Shown: positions 51,801 through 63,448 of the stretch, piece after piece
How the letters are laid out: every line of letters starts with the position of its first letter
Position numbering within the stretch: position 1 is the stretch's first letter
Assembly (NCBI RefSeq): GCF_037975245.1
Contig: NC_092562.1
Span: 21,965,054-22,029,053 of the forward strand
Direction: 5' to 3'
DNA length: 64,000 bases
From: Apostichopus japonicus
Lineage: Eukaryota > Echinodermata > Holothuroidea > Aspidochirotida > Stichopodidae
The notes under the pieces: generated by a model
What the model was told of the DNA's origin: nothing
The model's input: only the letters and a program-made list of their open reading frames with translations
Databases searched by the model: none
Program-made: the position numbers and the translations under genes

Positions 51801-52820
51801 GTTTATCTGCGTCGAGGGTTCTCTAGAGTGATTGTTCCTTCTCCTTAGCTTTCGTCATTTCCGTGTAAGTGTATTTTCTATATATCCTAGAAAGAGGTCA
51901 ATTCTTTCTATAAAGAACCCCACCCCCCCCCCCCCAACCACCTGCCGTTACTCTTTGGAATTATGGTTACTGTTGAATCCTTAGAATATTAAAACTAGCT
52001 TGTCAGGGTAGAATGGTACCTTACTTTTCTAATTTTAATTAAAAATATTATACACCTTGCAATGAGGATTACAATTGACTTCAACAATGCATTCCATGTT
52101 TTTCTTTAGTCGTTTTATTTTTGGGCTAGTGAGGGGTAGCGGGGGTGTGGGGGGGGGGAGATGTTGATCTTAAACATAAAGGAGAGGTGCAGTAGGCTCA
52201 TCAAGGAAGGTCTTTAGTGAATATAATTATCAAAATAGAACATTCAGCGTCGAACGTAACCTAAACAACTAAACGATAAAGACCTCTCCACCAACTCCAT
52301 AGGCTTGTGACTTATGGCCTTTGAGCATTTCAAGGTTCATACCAGTCAATCGCATCAAAAATTGTATACAGAGGAATAACTCTTAACTTAAAACTCATTA
52401 CCCAAAGGGGTGGATTGATTCCATCGGTTTCAGGTCTCGCAACCAGTGCGCCGCCGACTCCGAGGAATCAAATGCGCTGATTTTCCCCATGGTCGTTAAA
52501 TATGCTAATTTGATGCGATGCGCCAAATGCGATGCTTGTTACAAGGCCTAAGTAAGACCGGTTTGGGTCACGGAGCCTGTCACGAAAAAGTTAGCCGAAT
52601 GTATAGACTAGTTCCAAACAAAGTTCATGGTGGAAATATTTATCACTCTTCGCGATCTTTTGCTTTTTATGTAGACTCCAAGGTAAAAAGTCTGATCCAT
52701 TTCAAGGAGACCTTGGTTGTCATGCAGCCAATGGCTTACTGAAATTAACATCTTATGTTATCTCAACGTCTTAGTTGATACAATTGTCGATAACGGAGAT
52801 TTGTAATTGCACCTTACGAC

Positions 52821-52826
52821 TTATAA
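52821..52826 (+). promoter_or_regulatory. possible TATA-like box
   Basis: TTATAA 59 bases before the start codon of the lipid-carrier gene, a spacing compatible with a short 5' UTR of about 30 bases. Such hexamers are frequent in AT-rich DNA, so this is weak. Confidence 0.25.
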
Positions 52827-52884
52827 CCAGATGAGGAATCCTTGATAAGACATTACAGGACCAGTTGGTTCCCACGGCAGCACC

Positions 52885-55800
52885 ATGAAGTATCTTCTTC
52901 TGTTATTCCTGTCAGTGGTAACAGTGCATGCTGGTAAGGATACACTTGTTTTCTCATTTCTTTGTACAGTCATGTGATTTTCTCGAAATAAATGAGACAT
53001 AATAACGACATATACTGATTTGAATAAAAATATATATATAACAAAATATGTTTAACCGCACGTTTGCTGATTGTGCCATTGTGTAGCTTACTTCGACAAA
53101 TAGTTTGCTTGCTTCAGTTCTCTTACGCAATACAAATTAATATATGGTTCTTCTTATACGTCTATCATTGCATTCAAGTGCACATAAATGGTTGAAGTTT
53201 GATCTGTTTTTTTTTTTTAAATTAATTGCAAAGTATTGTCATACTCGGGGGTTGATGAAATCGTCGACCACGGCAAGCAAAATACTACTTTAAAACTGTT
53301 GCAACGCCAGCCAGTTTAATATCAAAGTCTTCTCGATTTCTTAATTAACAATTAACAACACCAAGTTGACAATATTTTTTTGTAGCAAATGAACAAATAT
53401 ATTTTGTTAATAAACCCTCAAATTTTCGTGGTATTTTCACAATGGAAAATGGTTGTTGATTATTTTTTTTTGAAAGAGTCTATTCCTTTCAAACCAAACT
53501 TTAACAGGTTGGCCAGTATAGTATACATTTTTATACTATAGTAGTAACCAGCCTAGCTATATACTTTGCACGTTATAAGTAGCGGGACTGCAGTGTATTT
53601 TGACATTGGCTGTTGATGCTATATGTTGTCTTATTGAACGTAGACCTTATATGGAACATCCATCTAGGACATTGAGTGAGTTATATCAGCAGTATAGTAT
53701 TGTGACGTAGACTTTATATGGAACATCCATTTAGGACATTGAGTGAGTTATATCAGCAGTATATTATTGTGACGTAGACTTTATATGGAACATCGATCTA
53801 AGACATTGAGTGAGTTATATCAGCAGTATAGTATTGTGACGTAGACTTTATATGGAACATCGATCTAGGGCATTGAGTGAGTTATATCAGCAGTATAGTA
53901 TTGTGACGTAGACTTTATATGGAACATCGATCTAAGACATTGAGTGAGTTATATCAGCAGTATAGTATTGTGACGTAGACTTTATATGGAACATCCATCT
54001 AGGACATTGAGTGAGTTATATCAGCAGTGTAGTATTGTGACGTAGACTTTATATGGAACATCGATCTAGGACATTGAGTGAGTTATATCAGCAGTATAGT
54101 ATTGTGACGTAGACTTTATATGGAACATCCATCTAGGACATTGAGTGAGTTATATCAGCAGTGTAGTATTGTGACGTAGACTTTATATGGAATATCGATC
54201 TAGGACATTGAGTGAGTTATATCAGCAGTATAGTATTGTGACGTAGACTTTATATGGAACATCGATCTAGGACATTGAGTGAGTTATATTAGCAGTATAG
54301 TATTGTGACGTAGACTTTATATGGAACATCGATCTAGGACATTGAGTGAGTTATATCAGCAGTATAGTATTGTGACGTAGACTTTATATGGAACATCGAT
54401 CTAAGACACTGAGTGAGTTATATCAGCAGTATAGTATTGTGACGTAGACTTTATATGGAACATCCATCTAGGACATTGAGTGAGTTATATCAGCAGTATA
54501 GTATTGTGACGTAGACTTTATATGGAACATCGATCTAGGACATTGAGTGAGTTATATCAGCAGTATAGTATTGTGACGTAGACTTTATATGGAACATCGA
54601 TCTAGGACATTGAGTGAGTTATATCAGCAGTATAGTATTGTGACGTAGACTTTATATAGAACATCGATCTAGGACATTGAGTGAGTTATATTAGCAGTAT
54701 AGTATTGTGACGTAGACTTTATATGGAACATCGATCTAGGACATTGAGTTAGTTATATCAGCAGTATAGTATTGTGACGTAGACTTTATATGGAACATCG
54801 ATCTAGGACATTGAGTGAGTTATATCAGCAGTATAGTATTGTGACGTAAACTTTATATGGAACATCGATCTAGGACATTGAGTGAGCTATATGAGTTGTA
54901 TAGTATTGTGACGAAAATGCACAGGGAAGTAGCTGCTTGAAATGTGTCTTTCAACTCCATCTTTCAGCACCAGCATCACTACACCAAGAGGAAACATGTC
55001 AAAGTAAGTACACCGCCTCTGTTTGCATAAATTAATTAGCATAGTATGTCTCCGAGAGAGGGCGATGGGTTTTTGTTTGTGGCAACCAGTGGGGTTAATC
55101 CTTTAATTTTCGTATACTATATGCGGCTTGACTTTGGTACAATACCCAGTGTACTGTCCTCTAATATCCTGTTACAAAACAGTCCTATTGACAGTATCCT
55201 ATATGAACAGTTCCTAACCGTTATCTAATAGAAACATGAATATTCATATTAGCCATAATGTCACTTCAAGAACTGTAAACCCACGAAGGTAAATACTCAA
55301 CATGTAAGCCTGTTACTAGACAAACGTTCGTCATGATCACGTGGTCACAGTCCTGACGTACGGGACCCAATTCTGGGCGTATCTTTATGCGCTGAAACTG
55401 ACAGTTATACTTTCTCGCGCCCTGCAGGCTCCTGGGTGACTTTCCATAGAAATCTAACTCTCGCAATTTTACTTCATATGACGCAATTCTGGTTAGTTGT
55501 GTGATCTAGTTCCAAGAGAAATCGAGTTTGGCAATTTATTCTTACTCATTGATTAATTTAATTCAGATGGTGCATTGATTCTTTTGAAATGTTCATCTTC
55601 AGACAAGATAGATCGGTTAATTCATGTCAAGAAAATATACATTATTAGTAAACTTTTATTAAATAAAAGAACATGTGGATATATTGTAGACTCATATAAG
55701 TTTAATATTTAGAAAAAAAAAAACTTCTATTGGGTTAAATAATTATCTTTAGGTTGGATAGAGCCGGGAAACAGTTATACTTACAGTTATAACGCTACGG

Positions 55801-58800
55801 CGCAAACGGCGTTCGATGGAAACTTTCCAGAAAACGCGTATAAGACGAATCTCATCTGTGAAGTCCTTATTAAGTCTCCGGAGAACTGTGTCATCGTCAT
55901 GACAACGAGGTCATGTGAGATCTTTCCGGAGTCAGAACAGGTAAGCTACAACATCACCATGTAAGTTCGTTTCGTGCCAAATCATAGCTTCCGAAACTTC
56001 TATAAAGATCTCCCTCAAAATAAAATAAAACTGTTAGAAAACTGCTTATCCACTAGAGAGCCTGTGTAATAGAATGTGTAAAAGTAAGTAGGCCCGACGT
56101 TTCGATCCTAGCAAGATCTTCTAAAGAGGCTAAAAAAAAAATATATATATTAGAAAAAAAGCCTCTAAAGAAGATCCTACTAGGATCGAAACGTCAGGCC
56201 TACTTACTTTTACAAGATCTCTCTCCACACAAAACACGTTAATGCATAAATGCTTTTAAAGTACGCATTCCTTTCGATGCTTTTAAAGTAAGCATTCCTT
56301 TCGATCCTGAACGACCAACTGTTTTCCTATTAGATTTTAATCACACGCAAAACCAATCGGTTTCTCTTTGAATTTGCTTTTGAGCTTTGTTTTCCATATG
56401 TTTTACATTAACTATACTTAAAGATTTGAAAACTATAATTAAACTAATGAAATACACTGTATGGTTGAACACGAGCCCATTTCACTATATTGCTCCAAAC
56501 TCCAGTGAACTTTTTTCTGAAATTTACATTATATTTCCGCACCAAACCGTTTCATTACTCCTGGAAATTGGAACAAAAAGAGTTCCCTATTATTTAATCC
56601 CGACAAGTGTTCCTTACAGGCTGTCAATGTACTCTTAAATTGTAATTTGCAGTATGGGTTGAACATTTTCTTTTATCTCTTAAGTAACATACGTGAGTAT
56701 CAAATCAACGATGTGTTTGAAAACAGAACATACATAATGTCAACAGAAACGCAACATAGCTAAGCAAATTTTGGCAAATATTTCAAAGGTTTGTGAACAA
56801 AAGTCATGGGAAACGAAGTTTTCTGTAAGAGATATCCCTTACAGAAAACTTCGTTTCCCAAGACTTTTGTTCTCCTTCATTATTTCTTAAGGCAATTTTC
56901 CTACAGGCTATCAGTCATAATTCGCAAAGCATAGAACAATTTAAGGAGTTTTGAGACAAGTTTGCTGCTGTTGCTGCTAGGATTTTTGGAAGATAGATGC
57001 TCTTACAACCTCAGATTTTCATTGCGTAAAAGATCGCTTTGATTTAGGCAGTGCAATGGAGGAATAGCGATATTTGTACGCACATCAATCTGCAGCTTTG
57101 TACGAAGTCGCCGCTCTAATCGAGCAGCGGTTCAAAGTAGCAGTGAGGTACTGTATATGCTTGAACTCCCGCACACCTTACTGTATGACTAGTAAAATAG
57201 TGGAGCCCTAATGTAATAGAAGCCAAGCTATCTTCGTAGGTATTTTTTACAGATGTTGTATTTTTAATTGTTTGAGACACTACAGTAGGCCTAGCTGCTT
57301 ATTTATGATTCATCACTTACTTTTGGTGGAAAAAGGTTAAATTTCATACTGCACAGAAACATAATTGTCCAATGTGCAATTTACGTAGCACCATGCATCT
57401 GCCTAAGTGCCTAATATTTTTTTCTCACAGAAAGTATTGATGTTGTAGATCTGTGCTATGGAGACTTGAACAGCAATGATAGGCCTAGTGGCGAGGGAAA
57501 TTTGGCGAGTAGATTGTTCGTCAATAGCGAATACTTTTAAAAATATTTGTCGAGGCCTGAAAACCTTTGAAACATGACTCTCATGGTAAAAATCATGGAT
57601 ACTTTTCATAAATGGAAGATGGATTTGCCATATTGAGTACAAGAATCCTGTTGCTTGGGAGGTCAAATCTCCATTGAGGTCAACAGAGGTCAAACTCTGA
57701 AAAACCTTTTACATGGTATCTAACGATGGAAATCGTGGATACCTCTAATACTTGGTGTGTGGATTCATAACTTTGAGTACAAGACCCCTATTGTTTTTGA
57801 TGGAGGTGTGTATAGCAACGAACAGTATACTGACCTGTGTTTAACATGCCATAGCGTTATATTGTATCAAAATGGTGGTTCGGGCCATTTCTATTGTAAC
57901 AGCTAGCTCTGAGAATACTAACAACCAGAAGTCAAGTGCACTGAAGTCATCAAAACCTCAATGCATTTTGCATTCTGGTTTTTCTTTCCACTGATTCCAC
58001 CAACACTGCAGAAAAGTCACTGTTAAGGTTGTGAGACTAAAACAAACTGAATGACAGTTCACTTAAATCTAACAAACTTTAACTCATTGTACGCCATTAT
58101 CACAGGGTTTTGAAGAAGCCAAAATCGGTAATTTTATGTTTATTCCGAAACGGATGATTTTGGAATCGGTTGCTACGGCAGTTACTAAAAGGCTAAAACC
58201 ATTACGCATCCCTAGTCTATAATGAAGTTACATTAGCCAACTTATAAACCTCAGGCACAGGCTAGGTCTCTAGACCTAACGTTAATTGCCTTCGATGTTG
58301 GATTAGCCTCAAATAAGACATCAGCAGTAAAACAGTGACTAGCAAGATCGTTCGCTCATCCATTTGAAGGGTTTGTAAGAAATTCCAATCTGGGTTAACG
58401 TGTAATGGAAGTGGTAAGGATTGGTTTGAAATTTGAATACAGCATACTGTTTATGTGCAATAATAAAAATATTGAACGTTCCGGCGCAGTGGTGTACGGA
58501 GTAGAATGTACCAAATTAGTATATCACATGTAAAAAAGATTCATTTGTTTTCCCTAAAACAATGAACTTAATTTGTAGGTATAGACGTGAATTGCTACCG
58601 ACATTAATGTGATAAAAAGTTCATACACTTCCAACTTCAGATTTCGTATTTCAATACCCCCCCCCCCCCCCCGTCTTTGTACTGTCCTAACCACTCATCC
58701 TCTAAATTTTTGTTAGGGGGTATCACTTATACCTGGAATAAGTTATTATTACACCTGGGTTAAGACCTATGCTATATTCACACGTCCGGAACAGCCACCG

Positions 58801-61800
58801 GTGATACCCAGGACGGGAAGAATAAACACTATTAGGTAGCCTACTGATAACCTTCAATCGGCTATGATTATCTTTTGGTCAATTTGATTAAAAAAGCGTT
58901 AGGGAACTACTCGCAACAAACAAACAAGCAAACAGATTAAGTAATCTAGCTAATTGTAATCCTTCTGTTATAGATAAACGGATTATTTCATGTAATGGAT
59001 ATCTCATATGTAAACAGAGGATTCAGAGTGACAAGGAAGGCAGAATGACAAAGGGATGGGTCAATTGTATTAGTCAAAGATCGAGATAATTCAAAAGTTT
59101 TAATAAGCCGCCGGACTGGAGAGTATTCAAAAGTATAAACACAGACACGAACCCATATTTGAACTGGTAGAAAAGGCACCCCGACCCATCAGGCTATCTT
59201 TTGATTCACCACATGGTTGAGGGATTACTGAAACCATTATACAGGGAAATGTTGGTGGAGGAAGGGTGGCGCACGGAGAGGGGGAGAGGGGGGGGGAGAG
59301 GGAGGCCTTGATTCTACTTGACCGTCTACCACACTTCAATAGATGGTGGAAGGCAAAGGCATGGATCAATTGTATATATTAGACAAAGACCAAGATAATT
59401 CAAAATGTTTTAAGCCGGATCGTAGAGTACTAAAAGTATACAAAGACACACGAAACCATATTTAACCTGGTAGAAAAGGCAATTGCCCCACCCCGGCTAC
59501 CCCGTTCCATCAGGCCATCTTTTGATTCGCCACACGGTGGAGAGATTACTGAATTCATAATACAGTGGTGGTGCCTGAGAGGGGGTGGGGGGGGGGAACT
59601 CTTCATTCTACTTGACCATCTACCATACGTCTACCTTACTCTTCTTTGAAGGCAAATTCTGTTGGTGACAGGTTGAACAGATACGATCTAGCTGCTAAGA
59701 CGAATGACGGACTGATCGAAGAGATTTATCCAGATGTACGAGAAGAAATGGAGATCCTTAATATTAAAAGAGGGATCCTCAGCGCTTTACAAATACAAGT
59801 AACAGAGAAACGTCAGACTAAGATCGTTCGGAATGACCTCAGCATCCATGGAAACTGCTCCTCTGATATGTCCATCTCCAAGTTGAAAGGAGACGATCTA
59901 ACGACAGTGTTCAGTGTAACCAGGGACTTAACGTCGTGTAAAATCAATACTGCACAGGATGAGAATGTATGGTTAATGCTTTCTCCAAGCATGGTAGGAC
60001 TATTGTTTTCCCCTTCAGTGCATTTTGATGCTTTCCAAGCTCATTATTGTACAATGCTTTCCTCGTCCGTGGTATGCATATAGGTCGCAGGTGGGGGGGG
60101 GGGGGTCGGGGAAGGTTTGCCGAATCCCCGTTGTCAATCGGGTAGTATGACGAAATGTGGGATGAAGGTTAATTTATTCCCTTTTTAATAATATAATGTA
60201 GAAAAGTTGAAATACTCATAGAGAGGGCGCTGTGATATACTTGCTCTAAAAGCCCGACCTGTTTGCATGTGTGGTACACTACCTGTTTATGAAATGTGTC
60301 ATCCTTTCACGTTCCTTGTTTGTGTAGAATGTATAAAAATAATTTCCTGGTTATGCTTTCTACCCTCAACGTCTTTTCATGAATGTTCATTTCCTCGTCC
60401 ATTATGCTGAAGATGATTAAAATTGTTCAATGCTTCCAATGCAGTTATGATTTTTGTCATGACATGTTCAAAGTTTTCAATGGTAACATCGAAATGCTTT
60501 GCTAGTCCCTGAAGTGTTGTTGTGTTAATATTCTGTTTGTCAGTTTTCAGTTAATTAAGCCTTCGTTTAACGTTGTTTCCTATCCAAAGATGAACCGTGC
60601 ACCGCTTAGATCGTCTCAAAACTGCAACTACGTGACGTCATCTGGTAGGATTGAACACGTGAGCTGTCTAGAAGTCCATACATATGAGCCGATGGGGATC
60701 CCTGTAGCGGGAACCATGCAAACTACAATTCATCAACATCTAGAGTTAATAGATTACGAAAGGGAGAACTACATGGATTATTCATTCCGTAGAGGTAAGT
60801 TAAATGCAGCATATTATGCACACTGTCAAGCCCACGATCCAGCTGAAGTTTCGATGAGGACTGAGCCACGACCCACTTGATGCCCACTTCCCTTCATAAT
60901 CGATGCTCTGAATACGAAGCTTGGACTATGTGGACTATGAACTATGGATGTTAAAATTAGCATAATTCGTTTGTCCAGGTTATACATTAGTTATTATTAA
61001 TTTAATTAAGTAATGAAAGACTGTCGTGTAGTGCTGTACTTATACGATGAAAAACTTTCATACCGTTAAAAAAAAAAATCCCTGATTTTCAATCCATGGA
61101 AAGTTCCATAGTAATTCGGTGGAATCAAGGGAACCACCGAAAACAAAATTAGCAATCTGCTTTAGGATGCGTCTCAAAGTTTCGGGCTGTCGGTTTAGTG
61201 TATAAAATATTCAAAACAATCAAATTAACCAGGAATAACATTCATTGACTTATACACCAGCTAGGAAAGGGTTGAAGCAAAATTGTAACACCCTCTCCCC
61301 TGCGGCATTTATTGACTGTGTATAAGTTGTACAGGTCGTTGAAAAAACCCAAGAAATACTAGAACAATGTCTTGCAGTAGCACCCTATATCGAATAACCT
61401 GAGGTATCAGACCATATTAAACTTTAAAATATCACGTTAAGAATAAAGTCAGCCCCTCAATCACACAAGTGAATTCAGTGTGACAACCGTGTCGACACGT
61501 TCTCTGTATGTATAGGTTACAAAGCCTATACTAAAGATAATTCAATAACCATTATATGTTAGTTTAAATCTTTTAGACTATCGTATATGTTGTAGTGTTT
61601 TATTATATCAAATTCAATCATCATTATTTGTGCAGCGTCAAATTCGTGTACTCGTGTATAGGCCTACTCGTCCCACATAGAAAAACAATATATAAAAAGG
61701 AGGAAAATTAATAAATCATGCAAAAAATGTCATCTCATTAGGTATGTTTAATTAAGCTTCTTTTCCCCCCGTTTGGGAGGGTGGACATTGAATAGACAGG

Positions 61801-63448
61801 TCTAATTGTATAATGGTATCTTTCACGTAAGAATAGGGCATCGTATGACTACCTCTGTAGTGAGTTGCCTATACATATAGTGTATGATGGTATTTTATAC
61901 AACTCACAACCGCACAATTGCATGTCGGCACTTGTATGAAAATATATTTTCATAATATGCAATCGAACAAATAAAATAAAATAATAAACTGGTAAATTAG
62001 TACTTGTATATTAGCATTTTGAACTAATTTGAACTTTTCTCAAGATTAATCTGCTTGGATATCTAGGATATGAATATGTCATCATAGGTAAGTTGCGGTT
62101 GAACTGGAAGAACTTGTTATTGTCATTGATAATTATCGTCTTTCGCGGAAGGGGAGGGGAGGGGTTTGAGGGGGTTACGTCGGTAGAAAGATATATAAAC
62201 AACTGTATATCTGAAAGGAATTAATATTGATATTGACCTTAGATGAGAGAAGAACGACTAACATCGTTCAAGAAATAGAAAAAGAAGTAACCGAGGAAGT
62301 TTCATCGGTAGATGCTTTGGTCGACTTCCGCCAACTCCTTTACAACTCCCGCAACGAAGTGCAAATGGATACCCCTCGTCAGTTTAATAAGTGGTTGACG
62401 TCTTTGCGAGGCTTGAGCAATGATTCCATTCATGCGGTATTTGACTTTATCTATGAATACGACCATTCTTCATCCGGTGAACCAGAAGAACTGGGACGGT
62501 AAGTTTCGTTAGAGAGGGAGCTAGATACACGACTCACGACTGAATCTTAATCTGTTTACATTGATCAAATTGAAACTAGCACCCTCTATATTTGGTTCGT
62601 TAGGCACCACATAATTTTGTCTTACTGTGGTATTTATTGTTTTCCACAATATTTAAGGACGAATTCAGGATTTGGAAAAGGAGGGTATGTGCATGACCGT
62701 GGGGTGTTTGAAGCCGAATCTCATGTAGGGCGCGTGGAAGGATTGGGGTGGGGGCGGTCTTTCTGTCAGAAATAGATGAGAAGTTGAAACTGGCATTCAT
62801 ATGCATTTGAGGCCATAAAAGGTCTGCACGAATGATTATGGCTACTTTTTATAGTTTTTGTGTGGGGTTGATAAAAACAAGGGGGACATTATGTCGCCAA
62901 ACGAAATGTCGATCAATCACTTTTTAGCCATATTGAATGACGTTTCCTCACTGACACCAGACGCCGCCTTTAAAAACTAAATATGGGAAGGAAAGAGGGA
63001 TAATGGGTACCCGTATATTGCAGGGAATGGGAAAATATAAACCTTACTTGGAGAACACAGGTTTTTTGATGTGGTTGAGTGGTTGTTGAGACAGACAGCC
63101 ACCTCGGCTGATTCGATTGCTACTTTTAGTCGCCATGCTCACCTTTAGGTTAATATTCATTTTTTGTTTGTAATCACAAATAGCGAGTACCTGTGGGATG
63201 GTTTACTACAATGCGGGACACTTCCCTGCCTGTCGGTCATCAACACCGCCATCATACAAAATCGAATTCCCAAACCGCTTGCCCACATCATGATGTATAC
63301 AATGGCATTCAGAGATCAACCGACCCTTGACCTTATCGCCGAGGGTTTTCGACTTGCTCAAGTCAACCGCACAAGGTCGACGTTTCTACCTGTTAGTGCC
63401 ATGATCTACCAGTACTGGGTGGAACATCCTGAATTAGAAAACAGTGAG
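52885..63448 (+). CDS. large lipid transfer protein (apolipophorin/apoB-like), N-terminal seven exons; continues past the window
   Basis: Exons 52885-52933, 54968-55003, 55753-55940, 59652-59993, 60590-60794, 62243-62498 and 63184-63448 join in phase through GT-AG introns, giving 447 residues without a stop. Exon 1 encodes a signal peptide (MKYLLLLFLSVVTVHA). Exons 3-5 give the lipovitellin-like beta-barrel of the vitellogenin_N/LPD_N family: a WIEPGNSYTYSYN start, the hallmark ILNIKRGILSALQ and disulphide cysteines. Exons 6-7 give the helical domain (FNKWLTSLRGLSND, LLQCGTLPCLS). The SSQNCNY, LRGLS and QCG..C motifs resemble apoB and apolipophorin more than MTP, but vitellogenin is not excluded. 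Such secreted proteins carry lipids in body fluid or yolk. The last donor at 63449 (gtaaga) shows that more exons lie to the right; full members have thousands of residues. Intron 1 carries a large minisatellite. Confidence 0.88.
53636..54913. repeat. 67-bp minisatellite, 19 copies, in intron 1 of the lipid-carrier gene
   Basis: Unit: gtgacgtagactttatatgg, aacatcgatctaggacattg, agtgagttatatcagcagta, tagtatt (67 bases). Starts fall every 67 bases from about 53635 to 54908. Copies are about 95% alike, with recurring alternatives (ccatct/cgatct, gtgtagt/gtatagt) that suggest spread by unequal exchange. There is no coding frame through it. Each unit contains TGACGTAG, a CRE-like half-site. Confidence 0.92.
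55004..55752. other. intron 2 of the lipid-carrier gene
   Basis: No feature beyond AT-rich intron sequence is seen. Open frames at 55046 and 55266 lack support. Confidence 0.4.
56078..56213. mobile_element. 136-bp hairpin MITE with 54-bp arms
   Basis: Arms 56078-56131 (gtaaaagtaagtaggcc...) and 56160-56213 are reverse complements with a handful of mismatches, separated by an A/T-only loop. The element lies in intron 3 of the lipid-carrier gene. A diverged half copy is present at 27424-27473. Confidence 0.8.
56795..56872. repeat. 78-bp near-perfect hairpin
   Basis: The two 35-base arms (gaacaaaagtc, one mismatch, then gggaaacgaagttttctgtaag) are complementary apart from a single position, with a loop of about 8 bases. 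It is intronic. It could be a tiny fold-back element or an RNA hairpin; nothing further is visible. Confidence 0.75.
57655..57800 (+). repeat. single unit of the AGGTCA-rich dispersed repeat
   Basis: ccattgaggtcaacagaggt followed by caaactctg, a cgatgga..tcgtgga block and gagtacaaga matches the unit repeated at 45478-46185. It is intronic. Confidence 0.6.
59039..59636. repeat. two-copy tandem duplication of about 300 bp
   Basis: Copies 59039-59345 and 59346-59636 share ggatcaattgtat, caaagacc-like, aagataattcaaaa, gtagaaaaggca, catcttttgattc and ttctacttgaccatctacca blocks. Copy 2 ends about 15 bases before exon 4 of the lipid-carrier gene, so the polypyrimidine tract and acceptor of that exon abut the duplication. 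Confidence 0.8.
60795..62242. other. intron 5 of the lipid-carrier gene
   Basis: AT-rich intron with no gene or clear repeat seen. Confidence 0.4.
62499..63183. other. intron 6 of the lipid-carrier gene
   Basis: Nothing beyond intron sequence is seen. Confidence 0.4.

Larger units (their letters stand above)
47782..52884. other. non-coding interval
   Basis: The 3' UTR of the plus-strand LRAT-like gene starts it, with an ATTAAA at 47885. It then holds a tandem duplication (48493-48884), a poly-G tract (49394-49402), a poly-C tract (51923-51935) and a second copy of a degraded dispersed repeat (52481-52540). The last part is the promoter of the lipid-carrier gene. No further gene is supported. 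Confidence 0.45.

Noticed and set aside
53636-54913. Array considered as CRISPR-like
   Set aside because: Units are contiguous 67-bp tandem repeats with no unique spacers, in a eukaryotic intron.
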